Of a stretch of 64,000 bases of DNA, positions 11,201-23,024 are shown piece after piece. Made by a program: the position numbers and the translations under genes. The notes under the pieces were generated by a model. That model did not search any database, was not told the DNA's origin, and worked only from the letters and a program-made list of their open reading frames with translations. Positions within the stretch are counted from its first letter, which is position 1. Every line of letters starts with the position of its first letter. Source of the stretch: Bombardia bombarda (taxonomy: Eukaryota > Ascomycota > Sordariomycetes > Sordariales > Lasiosphaeriaceae); assembly GCA_030512295.1 (NCBI GenBank), contig JAULSR010000002.1, positions 7,564,001 to 7,628,000 of the forward strand, written 5' to 3'.

Positions 11201-14200
11201 ATGCTCATCACGAGCGCCAAGGGGGCCTTATGGCTTGCCTTTTCCTCTGTCGTCTCAGCCCTGGGACAGGAGCGCATAATATCCTTCAACAGCTCGGAGG
11301 GTGCTCTTCAGATCGCCGGAGGGTCCATATCAAAGGGTCAGATTCTCGTGTCAAGCAATGACTACTGGGGTGTCATTCGTGCTGCTGGCGACCTCGCTCT
11401 CGACTTTGGTCGTGTCACTGGTACCAACTACACGCTCAGCAACGGCAATAGCAGCTCAAAGCCAGCCAATTATGCGTACAAGCCAGTCAATAACATGAAC
11501 AACACCGTCGTAAGTAGTCTTCTCTTTAATTGCCTCTGTAGCTTCATCTTCCATAGCAGTCCAGCGTTATTTGCAATTGCGTCGGGCTGCCTCCTTTGTC
11601 TACATTCACACAAAGCTAACGTCGCTCACATGATATATAGTACACGACGACGGGATCTTCAAACTATTCTGGCCCCGCTTACTCCAATCCCTCCCCCAAA
11701 GACGTGGTGGTCATCGCTGGAACCATTGGACACTCAACAATCATCGACAGTCTTATTGCTTCTAAGGCTATCGACGTCTCGGCCGTCAAGGGCGAGTGGG
11801 AGTCATTCGTCAGCCAGATTGTCAAGAACCCTGTGCCTGGATGTGCTTCCGCATTAGTCATTGCAGGAAGCGACCCCCGAGGAACCATCTATGGTATCTA
11901 CGATGTCAGCGAGCAAATTGGCGTTAGCCCCTGGTATTTCTGGGCCGACAGCCCCGTCAAGTCGAACAAGATGATCTATGTTCTGCCCGTTAAGAAGGTC
12001 CAGGGCGCGCCTAGTGTCAAGTACCGCGGCTTCTTCCTCAACGACGAGCAGCCGGCTCTGACCAACTGGGTAGCGTAAGTAGATTGCCTCCTTTCACAGG
12101 TGAATTACAATAACTAACCTGTCCATACATAGATCTCACTGGGAAGCTACACCGTATGGAGCTGGATATGGACCGGCATTCTACAGCCTCATCTTCGAGG
12201 TCCTCCTCCGACTCCGCGCCAACTACCTGTGGCCCGCAATCTGGGGAACCATGTTCGAAGTCGACGACCCTGGGAACCAGCCTCTTGCAGATGCCTTCGA
12301 GATCGTCATGGGTTCCTCGCACACGGAGCCTCTCATGCGTGCGCAGAACGAGTTCAAGAAGTTTTACCCTGGTGCTTGGGCTTACAACCTGAACAACGAG
12401 ACTATCGACGAGTATTTCCGCTATGGTATCCAGAGAGCGAAGCCCTATGCGCGCAACAGCTTGTGGACTATGGGAATGCGAGGAACTGGCGATACCGCTA
12501 TTGAGGGTCTTGGCGTTGACCATATCGTGACACTTCTGGAGACTCTTGTTCATAACCAACAGACACTCTTGGCCGAAGGGCTGGGGGTATCCAACGTCAG
12601 CACCGTTCCGCAGATGTGGTGTCTTTACAAGGAGGTCATGACCTATCTCTTTGCTGGTCTGCAGGTCCCCGACGATGTCACCCTGCTGTGGGCCGACGAT
12701 AACTGGGGCAATGTCCGAAGGCTGCCGATGAAGAATGAGACTTCCCGTGTTGGAGGCGCTGGAGTGTACTATCACTTCGATTACGTTGGCGACCCGCGCA
12801 ACTACAAGTGGATCAACACTATCCAACTCTCAAAGACCGCCGAACAGATGCACATGACGTATGCTCGTGGCGCCGACAGAATCTGGATTGTCAACGTTGG
12901 TGATATGAAGGCTCTCGAGATTCCCATCAGCCACTACTTCGATCTCGCCTACGATACCAAGCGATGGGGAGTAGATAGCACTGCAGAGTGGGCCAAGGCC
13001 TATGCCACTCGCGAGTTTGGGCCTGCCTATTCTGACGAGACCGCCGACATTATGATGAGATATGGCATGTACGCCAGCCGACGCAAGTTCGAGCTTGTTG
13101 AGCCCCAGACGTACTCGGTCATCAACTACAACGAGGCGGATGCTGTTCTGCAACAATGGGCCAACCTCGTTGCCGATGCCCAGGCTGTATATGACAAGCT
13201 CGATGCTGCTACCAAGCCAGCCTTCTTCCAGACCGTTCTCCACCCCGCCATTGCAGGCGAGATCGTCCATAAGGTTTACGTCGGAGGAGCGAAGAACTCG
13301 CTCTTTGCTGGCCAAAAGCGCAACTCAGCCAATGAAATGATCAACTATGTGCTGGAAGCATCCGACAAAGATGTTGAGCTTACCACGCGTTGGGACGACC
13401 TGCTTGGCGGCAAGTGGAAGCACTTTATGGATCGTAAGTTATAAGCAGCACTCCCTCTGATGGACTTGTAGGCTAACGAAACTTCAGAAACTCATCTTGG
13501 ATATGACGGATACTGGCAGCAGCCCATGAGGAACACCCTCCCTGCCATGACCTACGTGCAGACCAAACTGGTCTCACTCGCGGGCCATGTTGGCGTCGGC
13601 GTCGAAGGACTGAACGCCTCAGTTCAGGGTGATGACAAGTATCACTCCAACAGTGGAAACAACCTGGTCCTTCCACCGATGGACCCATATGGCCCTGTTA
13701 CCCGCTGGTTCGACGTCTTCTCGCGCGGCACCAAAGACTGCAAGTGGCAGGCGTCCCCGTGGGCTTCGTGGGTCAAGGTATCCCCGTCAAGCGGCACCGT
13801 CGGTCCCAAGGGCTCAGACACGCGTGTGCGCGTCTCCATCGACTGGGCATCTGCACCCAAGAGCTTCTCGGGCACGGTCAACATCAACATCACAACGCCG
13901 TGCCGAGGACTGGACAAGCACGGCTATGCCGAACCCATGGTCCAAGTGCCCGTGAGCGTCCGCTCCGTATCATCCAACTTCACCTCTGGATTTGTCGAGT
14001 CCGACGGCCACGTCTCTATCACTGGCGCGCACTACCAGACCCTGGTCCCACCCGCGTCCTCCACCAAGGACAACACCAATGTCACATACCACAAGTTCGA
14101 CAGCTACGGCCGCAGCGGAAGCGGCGTGGGCCTGACGCCCCAAGACACAGAGAAGCTCACTGTCAGCACCGCGCCCGCGCTCGAGTACGACGTCTACTTC

Positions 14201-14653
14201 TTCTCCAACTCGACCGCCGCCAACGTGACGGTGTACCTGTCGCCCGCGCTCAACTACCTCGGCGACGGCATCCCGCTGGAGTACGCGGTCGCGCTGTACC
14301 CCAAGGGCAGCAAGTCCGTTCCCAGCCCGACGCTGGTCAAGCCTGTCGGCCCCACCGTGGGCGGCGACATGCCTGCGGGATGGGGCTATGCCGTTGCGGA
14401 TAGCATCTGGGGCAAGACGGGCAACTACACGACCAGCAAGTTTGCGGTTCTGCAGGAGGGCGCGCACACGCTCCGCTTCTGGGCGCTGATGCCGGGTATC
14501 ATTGTGCAAAAGATTGTGATTGATATGGGCGGTGTGCGGCCCAGTTTCTTTGGGCCCCCCGAGAGCTTTGTCGTGGGGAGAGATAGTATTAGCAAGTATG
14601 AGCAGACGAGCTTTTTGAGCGAGGTTGATACCCTTGGGGGTGCAAAACACTAA
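11201..14653 (+). CDS. Secreted GH115 xylan alpha-1,2-glucuronidase
   Basis: Removes (4-O-methyl)-glucuronic acid side chains from glucuronoxylan outside the cell. Exons 11201-11509, 11641-12074, 12133-13433 and 13488-14653 sum to 3210 bases (1069 aa), matching the large multidomain GH115 family. The N-terminus (MLITSAKGALWLAFSSVVSA) is a signal peptide and NxT/S sites are frequent. Family landmarks are SDPRGTIYGIYDVSEQIGVS, the WYFWADSPV block, KYRGFFLNDEQPALTNW, NYLWPAIWGTMFEVDD, VTLLWADDNWGNVRRLP and GVYYHFDYVGDPRNYKWINT, all in the catalytic barrel. The C-terminal third (from about residue 700) is a beta-rich accessory region. ATG 11201 follows a CCAAC leader. A C6 run near 14550 stays in frame. 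The gene stands alone and suggests plant-biomass use. Function is by family assignment; I did not place the catalytic acids. Confidence 0.93.
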
Positions 14654-15387
14654 TTCTCGAGAACAAAATCGTTGGGTTGCAATTGGGGGAAGGGAAAAGT
14701 GACTGTACTTGTTAGAGTATATAGGGTACTTGTTTTCAGCACATACTCAGTATATAATTACTATTATTATCATTCTTGATGCACACCGATTGAGTGAAGG
14801 TAATTATCATGTTACACCAAGAACAGAGACGCGATACCTTGGAACAATAGATATTTCAATCACCAGGTGCCCAAGTGGTTGGATGAAAACAAGCAACTCC
14901 CTGCAACTGGTGCCAGCTGATCAGCTGTTCAACAGCCAGAGCAACAAAGTGGGGTTTTGCTCAGGGCGTTGCGGTCCAGATTTTAGGGTGCATGAGTGGG
15001 TCCGCTGCCTGGTCGCTGTGGAGACGGCAAGCAACAAAACACCCTAAGGCCGAGCGCCAATCCCGATCCAGGTTGCGAAAGCTCAAGAAGTCGGGAAGTC
15101 GCGCCTGCAACACACGCAACGTCACTTCCCTCGTTGGTGTTTCTGTCTCTCCCTTCTCTTTGCCGTGTTAAGCCCGTGAGGCAAGAAAGGTTCACCACTA
15201 GGTCGTTATTTTATTTTTGTTTGCATTCGACCACCAACCATCGATTTGCGTACCTTATTTTGTCTTATGACGCGACAGTTTTTCGCCTGCAACGGCACGC
15301 AACAATCGCTGTGAACTGAAGTCTTTTTAGGAACGGAGGAGAGGGACGATCTGGGTCTCTGGACGCGCGCCACACCAACAGCCCAAG
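14654..15387. other. Spacer between GH115 and kinesin-8
   Basis: It contains the GH115 3' UTR (AT-rich, about 14700-14800) and the kinesin promoter/5' leader. No gene is evident. Confidence 0.5.
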
Positions 15388-18300
15388 ATGTCGTCGTCTG
15401 TAGATCCAGGTGCTGCTTCAATCTCTGTTGCCGGTATGTGCTGCCCAACTCCCGGCCACTCTACGCCTACCTGCTCGCAAGACTGACGCCCATTGTGTTT
15501 GCCCAGTTCGTGTCCGACCGTTTACGATTAGGGAAGCTGCACAACTGTGAGCCTGCACCCCCCCCGCCGACGCGACCCTCGATTCATGGCCCATGACACG
15601 CCCGACTGACTGACTGACTGACTGACTGACTGTTCGATTGCGACTAGGACCAAGACTGACGACGGCACACACTTTCTCGGAGATGGATCGCTGGCTGGGG
15701 TGCCCACGCCCAAGCTGCACCAGCGTGGTCTGCGGCCTGTGGTCAAGGTGGTGGACGACAGATGCCTGTAGGTCCAGCTCTCAGGCCCTGAAATGAGGGA
15801 CGGAGGAAAGGGAGTTTGCCAATAAGCTTACACCACTGGCAGTGTCTTCGACCCCCCCGAGGACAACCCCGTCCAGAAGTTTTCGAGATCGGTCGTGCCC
15901 ATGGGCAAGAAAGTCAAGGACCAGGTCTTTGCATTCGATCGGGTGTTCGACGACAACGCGTCCCAAGTGGATGTCTACGAAGCGACAACCAAAAACCTGC
16001 TCGACAGCGTCCTCGACGGATACAACGCCACAGTGTTTGCCTACGGCGCAACGGGATGCGGCAAGACGCACACCATCACGGGCACAGCGCAGCAACCGGG
16101 CATCATCTTTCTGACCATGCAGGAGATGTTTGAGAAGATTGGCGAGCGCAGCAGCGACAAGCACACCGAAGTTTCCTTGTCATACCTCGAGATTTACAAC
16201 GAAACCATCCGAGATCTGCTGTCGCCCGGTGGCAGCAAGCAGGGCCTCATGCTGCGCGAGGACTCCAACCAGGCCGTCACCGTCGCCGGCCTGACGAGCC
16301 ACCACCCGAAGGACGTCCAAGAGGTCATGGATATGATCGTGCAGGGCAACGAGTTACGGACGGTGTCGCCCACGGCAGCAAACGCCGTCTCGTCGCGTTC
16401 ACACGCGGTTCTGCAGATCAACATTGCCCAAAAAGACCGAAATGCGGACATCAGCGAACCTCACACCATGGCGACATTGAGCATTATCGATCTGGCAGGC
16501 AGCGAGCGCGCCAGCGCCACAAAGAACCGGGGAGAGCGGCTGCTGGAGGGTGCCAACATCAACAAGTCACTTCTAGCGCTGGGAAGTTGCATCAATGCGC
16601 TTTGCGACCCGCGCAAAAAGAACCACGTTCCCTACCGCAACAGCAAGCTGACGCGCCTGCTCAAGTTCTCGCTGGGCGGAAACTGCAAGACGGTCATGAT
16701 TGTCTGTGTGAGCCCGTCAAGTGAGCACTTTGACGAGACCCAGAACACGCTCCGCTACGCAAACCGCGCCAAAAACATCCAGACAAAGGTGACGCGCAAC
16801 GTCTTCAACGTCAACCGCCATGTCAAGGATTTCCTGGTGAAGATTGACGAACAGATAGCGCTGATCAACGAGCTGAAGGCGCAGCAGAAGGACGCCGAAA
16901 AGACGTTCTTCGCAAAGTTCCGGAAGCAGATGGATAAGCGAGATGTTGTGGTGCGCGAGGGCATGATGAGACTGCGGACGGCATACGAGAACGCAGCGCC
17001 GGAACGGCAGGAGAAACTGAACAACATGAAGAAGTTGAAGGCTATTGAGAGACGGATCGGCCTGCTCTCGGCCTGGGTTGCTGCATTTGACACGGTATGC
17101 GATGCACGTGAAGGCGAGGACGCTATGGCACCCAATCTGGCTGTCATGCGCAAGACGGCACAGGGCATCCTGATGGAGCTGGAGAGCAGCAGGTATCATA
17201 TCCACCAGAGGCTTACGCGCTCAAACTGGGAACGAGCGCTCGACACGGCGTTGCAACACGGCATCGCCCAGCTTCCGACTGGAGAGGGGGCAACGGATGG
17301 CACCGAAAGGGACAAGCTGGCTCAGGAAGCCGAGTCGCTGAAGACGACGTTTATGCGGGATGCGTATCGGGATGTGCTGGAGCAAGACAAGGCTGGTGAT
17401 GCAGCCGTCTTGCAGGTTTTGCTGACTGCCCAGTTCGACATCTTGTCATCGCTTTCAGAGACTCTGAATATGAACGAGGGTGAGGCGATGGCGCACGCAA
17501 AAACGATCATCAACCGCCTCCTCGAGACGGGATACACGGCAGCATCGCATGTTGTTAAGCCCGACGGCTCGATGATGCCTGTAGAGCTGTTCCCGCCAAC
17601 CAAGCGTGGCACTCCCAAAAGGAAAAAGTCGGTTGCTGTTCAGGTTAAGCCAATAGCTGCGCCTGCTTTTGCGGCAGTGGCGGCAGCGACTGTTCAACAG
17701 CAGGCCCTCACGTCTCCGATAAAGGCTTCTCCGCGACGTCGCAAGATAAACGTCCGGAAGGCATTTACCCCTGTTAAGAAAAAGCATCTCAGATGGCGGG
17801 ACGACGAGACGGAGGGCACGCTGGCCGACTTTGAGAAGACGCCAAAGAAATTTGCGACACCGGATGATAACTCGACTGCGGCGCTCGAAGTGCCAACAGC
17901 GAGATCCATGGTTCCCTCTTACCTTGACCACACGGATTCTCCCAGGGATTCTAGGGAGTCGAGTCCCTCTCTACCCATTCCCGATATGTCATCCCTCCAT
18001 ATCGGCAAGCCCAACAGGTTCCAGGCTGGCTTCTTGTCCAAGTCGAGGACATCTGAAGTCGGGTCGTCGGGAAACGGATCCCCGGTTCCACCCACTTTCT
18101 CCCTCAACCTCGCATCGTCAGACAACGAGGACCGGCCAGCTCCGTTGCGCAGCATCCCTGTAAGTCGAGCAACTAATGCTTTCTCGCCTCCGCGGTATGG
18201 CAGCATCAACGGCAGTCCGAAACCTTCGCCGTCGATAATGTCGACGCTGGATGAGAACAACCCTCCTCCGCCGCCACACCAGCAGATGATGCAGCGATCA

Positions 18301-18957
18301 CCGTCGTACTCCAAGGCCAGCAACAACATGGCGTCGTCGGCAAACGTATCCATGTCGGGCTCGGAATGCGAATCGTCGCCCTCGATCGATCCGCTCAAGC
18401 TGCGTACGGCACTGAACTCGGCCAAGCGCCGTGACCGGCTGTCCATGTCGGCTACAGCTGCGGCCAATGCGAAGCGCAACGTGTCGACGGGCTCCAATAG
18501 CTCGTCAGGATACGGTAGCAGCCACCACCGGCCCTCGGCCAGCTACTCGGGACCGCTGGCCAGCTCGACCAACGGCATCTCGCGCCACCGCCGGGGGAGC
18601 TCGGAACGCAGACGGTCGCCGCCTATTACGTGCTCACCGCCCTCGGCTTTCGCGACGCATGATAACTCGCTGGTGGGTGAGATGAGCAGGTCGTTGACGC
18701 CTGGGCAGGCGAGGAGGATGAATCTGGGCGGGAGTCTGAGGCTGCAGGGGATCAGCCCGCAGCGCGAGCGCGTTGATGGTAAAGCTAGGAGGATTACCAT
18801 CAATGGGAATGCGTCGTCTGGCGGGAGTGGGAGTGGGAGTGGGAGTGGGAGTGGGTTTGGGTCTTTGTCGGGTGCGCCGAGTGGGCTGAATGGGAATAAC
18901 GGGAATGGCAGTATTGGACACGGGAGGGCGCCGAGGCCGAGTGTCATTTGGCGGTGA
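15388..18957 (+). CDS. Kinesin-8 motor protein (Kip3/KIF18 type)
   Basis: Plus-end-directed motor that shortens microtubules and acts in spindle length control, chromosome alignment and nuclear positioning. Exons 15388-15433, 15507-15546, 15648-15767 and 15843-18957 sum to 3321 bases (1106 aa). The motor domain opens with VRVRPFTIREA. It has the P-loop GATGCGKT (about residues 137-144), switch I SSRSH (about 252-256) and switch II DLAGSE (about 285-290). The region DDRCLVFDPPEDNPVQKFSR followed by VFAFDRVFDD is typical of kinesin-8. A neck/coiled-coil region follows (about 400-450), then a long basic, Ser/Pro-rich tail with a (GS)n stretch before the C-terminus. Intron 2 contains a TGAC microsatellite. 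A C7 run near 15851 is read in frame, so homopolymers are handled correctly here. ATG 15388 (CCCAAGATG) is the only start that joins the motor's first strand. Confidence 0.95.
15602..15632. repeat. TGAC microsatellite in kinesin intron 2
   Basis: About seven TGAC/ACTG units lie inside intron 15547-15647, between donor and branch region. Simple slippage repeat. Confidence 0.9.
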
Positions 18958-19983
18958 TCATAAATGACTGGCACTGCAAATAACATTACTTTACTTGCTG
19001 TCTTTTGGCTGTGGAAGGGCAGGATAGCTGTCTGTGTAGGATACTGAGGAGGAGATTGGGTGTTTTTCTTTTATCTGAGATGGCTCAATGGGCGCCGTAC
19101 TGCATGGTTATGGGGGTTCTGTCTTTGTTTTTTATTCCTTTTGTGTCAGGTGAGGTTGCCTTACATACCACCCGGGGGGTTTGTTTGGTGGTTGGAGTTT
19201 GTCCTTCTTTCCTTTGTCTTGTTCTTTTACTATCTCCTGGCTTGATTCTTCTTTCTTCTGCCTTGTAATTACGTGGGGTGGTGGTATGGTACTATTACAT
19301 TACATTACATGGCAGGATAGGATAAGCAAAAGCATAAGATGGCAGGATGGATGGATGATCAGGGGAGGGGTGAGGGTGGTTGGCTGGGGGCGGGCGCAGC
19401 GATCAACTGGTCTGAGCACCTGAGACTAGAATAGGCCAGATTTGATTTAACTTGATTTACTTATTCGCTATTAACCGCCATTAATCGTAGGTGTCAGCCA
19501 ATCGTAAGCCTCCGCCCGTTCTGCTAGTGGAGCACTGCTTGTTTCACGCTCCAAGGGTTCCACTCACTGCTTTTTTCACGCCCGCAGAGGGGATGGAAAG
19601 CACAGACCAAGTGTGAGGGTCTCGAGAGGGTGCAAAGGTCTATTTTTCGTAGTAGCCTCGTTCACTGCTTTTTTCGCCTCCGCAGAGGAGATGGAAAGCA
19701 CAGGCCTCCAGATGTAGTACGATCACGTGCAAGCAAGACTACTAGCCACGAATTACTTAACCACTGTAGATGAACCAGCCACACCCTGGAGCTGTGAGGA
19801 GGCTGAACATTTTGGGGAGCATTGACAGGCGGGCAATTGAGCATTCTCGTCGCGCCGCGCCGGCTCATCATCTCGACACAACAACACCACGCCCACAAGA
19901 CCCTATAAAGTAACAACAGCCAACCCCATTCCCCCGACAAACCCCCCACAACCGCCATCATTTCGAAGCCGGCCCCCGCCGCC
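18958..19983. other. Spacer with duplicated 45-bp motif
   Basis: It contains the kinesin 3' UTR and the promoter of the zinc-finger gene at 19984. Two imperfect 45-base copies of one motif lie at 19564-19608 and 19662-19706, and a shorter partial copy lies near 19533. No gene is evident. Confidence 0.6.
19564..19706. repeat. Two 45-bp imperfect direct repeats, 98 bp apart
   Basis: Copies at 19564-19608 and 19662-19706 share the blocks TCACTGCTTTTTTC, CCGCAGAGG and GATGGAAAGCACAG, with about five differences. They lie some 280-420 bases upstream of the zinc-finger ATG. Conserved blocks separated by variable positions could be a duplicated control element or an ancient duplication. Confidence 0.75.
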
Positions 19984-20875
19984 ATGGGGAAGAAGAAGCG
20001 TGGCCACCCGGACGTGGAGGAGATCCTGTCGCGGCCATGGTGCTACTACTGCGAGCGAGACTTTGAGGACCTCAAGCTCCTCATCTCCCACCAAAAGGCC
20101 AAGCACTTCAAGTGCGACCGCTGCGGCAAGCGCCTCAACACGGCCGGAGGCCTGTCGGTCCACATGAACCAGGTGCACAAGGAGAACCTCAGCAGCGTCG
20201 AGAACGCGCTGCCCAACCGCCAGAGCCTCGACATCGAGATCTTTGGAATGGAGGGCGTGCCCGAGGACATCGTCCAGCAGCACAACCAGCGCATCATCCA
20301 GAACTTCTACACCGCCCAGGCCGAGCGCTACGCCGTCACCGGAAACCCCCCGCCCGGCCAGTCGGGCGGCCAGGGCCCCTCCAAGAAGATCAAAGTCGAG
20401 AAGCCTGACGAATTGAAGAAGCGCCTCGCCGAGCACCGCGCAAAGGTTGCTGCCCAAAAAGCTGCCATCGCAAACGGCACTGCCGTCCCCGTCCCCGTCC
20501 CCACCGCCGATGGGCAAAGCCCCGGCCAGGGCGTAAGCTATTCTCTTCTCCCCAATTCTAGCCCCAGCCCCGCCCGTAATCGTCCCAATTGTCCCTAACC
20601 TAGCAATTTCTCCCTCACAGGCATCGCCCTTCCCGCCTCCCCAGGCCCCCGTTGGCGGCGCCTTCCCATATCCTCCGCCAGGCACCATCCCCGGCGCCGG
20701 CATCGTCCCGTCCTTCTCGCCCTCCCAGACCTATCCTCCCTCCTACCCGCCGCCCGGCGCATCACCGACACCCCCCGGCGGCGCACCCACCGCATTCAAC
20801 CTCCCAGCGCGACCTACCTCTGCCTTGCCCCCGCAACTACCCCAATACTACTACAACGGCACCGGCACCGGCGGC

Positions 20876-20906
<31 letters not shown>

Positions 20907-21196
20907 GCTACCCAGGCGCTGCTGCCGCTCCTGCGTTGACGGTTGACGAGCTGGTTAACGCCGGAGCGACGACGCGTCATGGCGACGATATCGATCATAT
21001 GATACGGATGGCCGAGGCGGGCATCAGGCCACCGAACCAAGCTGAGGATAATGCGACACCGACGACGGCGACGGCGGAGAAGAAGAGCAAGAAGGACAAG
21101 GACAAGAATGTGCGCATGGTGTATAGCGAGGCGGATGTTAGTCCGGAGGAGAAGCTGGCTATGTTGCCGAGATATAGGTTTGCCATTGAGGCGTGA
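19984..21196 (+). CDS. BuGZ/ZNF207-like C2H2 zinc-finger protein
   Basis: Exons 19984-20532 and 20621-21196 sum to 1125 bases (374 aa). The first about 75 residues are the conserved double zinc finger of the BuGZ/ZNF207 family: PWCYYCERDFEDLKLLISHQ, then KAKHFKCDRCGKRLNTAGGL and HMNQVHKE. The family block IEIFGMEGVPED follows. The middle is Pro-rich and low complexity with a Pro10 run from a CCG repeat, as in animal BuGZ. The C-terminus (SEADVSPEEKLAMLPRYRF) resembles the EE...LP-K/R-Y block near the Bub3-binding GLEBS motif of BuGZ; that match is from memory and unverified. Animal members bind microtubules and Bub3 and act in kinetochore attachment and splicing; the fungal role is less certain. 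A G13 run follows the stop at 21202-21214. Confidence 0.85.
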
Positions 21197-23024
21197 GGGG
21201 AGGGGGGGGGGGGGATGCCACTCAATGGGAGATCCGGATATCACGACACCTGATAGTAGGTCGCTCGGTCGCTTACGGGCCTCCGGTTGTTATGGGCTGG
21301 ATGAACAAGAATGAAACTGAACTGGAGGCAAGTCGTGGATGTGTTTACTTGCTCCTGCTCTCTTGTATTGTTACGAGGTGAGAAAGATACTATGGATGGG
21401 ATGGGGGGTTAATCTGGCCTTGATAGGTTACTGTGCTGCTGCCAAGGTGCCTGCATTGTGATTTCGGTGTTGAAAATAAAAGCGCGGTGTAAAGTCCTGA
21501 CCTGATGCTTTGTATTGGGTATAAACAAAGCTGGAGAAGTGACTTGGCGGATATCTATTTTACATGGTTGTTGCCTAGGTAGTCGCTTTGTTGTGCTTTC
21601 TTCGATTTGAACTAACTAAATTATCAATACTTTGTCTGATGTGTTAGCTCATCATGGATAATTTGATGGAACTTGTCCTGTTAAGTTTTGTTCAAGTTAA
21701 CATCAACGTTAGTTAGGCAAACAATGGCCCGCGAGTCATTCTCATCGTCCATATTGGTAGATAATCCACATTCACACCGATGTTTGGCACATACGACCAT
21801 ACCCACTTGAGAACTCGGCATCCCGTCCGCTCTGCCCTAGATAAGCAAGTGAGGGCCAGACTAGTAGTTGGGTCGGTGACGACCAGCGAATCCCTGGTGT
21901 TGTATGTTTTTAGTCTTTTGAAATATTACTTGTTTTGCTTCCATACTTTTTGATATCCTGTAGCTCCTCTGTATTGTAGTTAACGTGTCACGGATAATGT
22001 TCATTTACCGATAGTATTTACGTGTTCGATACCTTACTCATGATGTTTTCAGAAAGTGATACCTACGCTTATAAAGCGGCACTCACGGATAGTTCCAAAA
22101 CCCGACATCATTCCAAAGGAATGCACAGTCATACAAATCGTAGATCATCACGGTTACACTTCTATGTACCTTAGCTATACAGACCCGCAGATACGGTTAC
22201 GCGTATTCTTTCCAAAAGATTCAACATGTTCGCTTGCATGACATATAGATGAATAAATAATTGGTGGTATTGTTGAACGGAGAGTGGCTAAACTCCGCGC
22301 CGACGCATCCAGTTATCGTAACACTGAGCCAGGTAGCACAAGCTGGGCAGCAAAGCATGTGGGATGCATGTCGATATCTAGGTATTAAGAGGTCGGAGAC
22401 AGACATTACACAGTACTGAAACGGAGAGATCACCTAGCTCGTGACCTTTCTCCTCAATTGATCATCAGCCCCTTTGCTTTGTAGTAATTTTAGTAATGTT
22501 TTTGGGTGCTTACGGCTAGCTGCCCATCATTGGTCGTCTGTTCAAGCTTTCCCTGTTTAACAAAGCGAGGGATTACTATAATAGGTAAAGGAGCTAGCGA
22601 GGAAGTCCTTTCGTAGGATGGTGGACTAGCTCTGACATAATCGACAAGATATATCTGTACGACCTTTATGCGATATTAACTGGTTGTCCTCGATAATCAG
22701 ATAGCACTGGGCCCGACGCGTCGGCCGGTGGTCGGTGGTCGGGACCACGAAAGGACCATACATCCCTGTACAGTACTTATGTAGTCGTACTAGCCATATA
22801 TGTACGATTAGATTGATCCGAGATTGATGTGGTGGGCTCACGCCAACGTTTCATCGGCTGCTGCTTTGGGCTCAGCCAATAATTGATCGCCCCATCGAAT
22901 TGTTACTTGTACCTTTTGAAGTAGCACCAACTGAACTGAACCTATTCTATCCCCGCAGTCCGATTTTCAAAATTCCACTTTCTGAGTATCCTTCACAGTA
23001 AAAGGCTGCTGGAGGTTCATCAGG
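21197..23024. other. Spacer between zinc-finger gene and P450
   Basis: It starts with a G13 run at 21202-21214. The rest is moderately AT-rich with no ORF above about 71 codons. It should contain a 3' UTR and the P450 promoter. I see no gene or transposon. Confidence 0.5.

Noticed and set aside
12038..12826. 262-codon minus-strand frame
   Set aside because: It lies opposite the conserved GH115 catalytic region and crosses one of its introns.
19903..20703. 266-codon minus-strand Gly/Leu-rich frame
   Set aside because: Antisense to the zinc-finger gene, whose C2H2 motifs are clear on the + strand.
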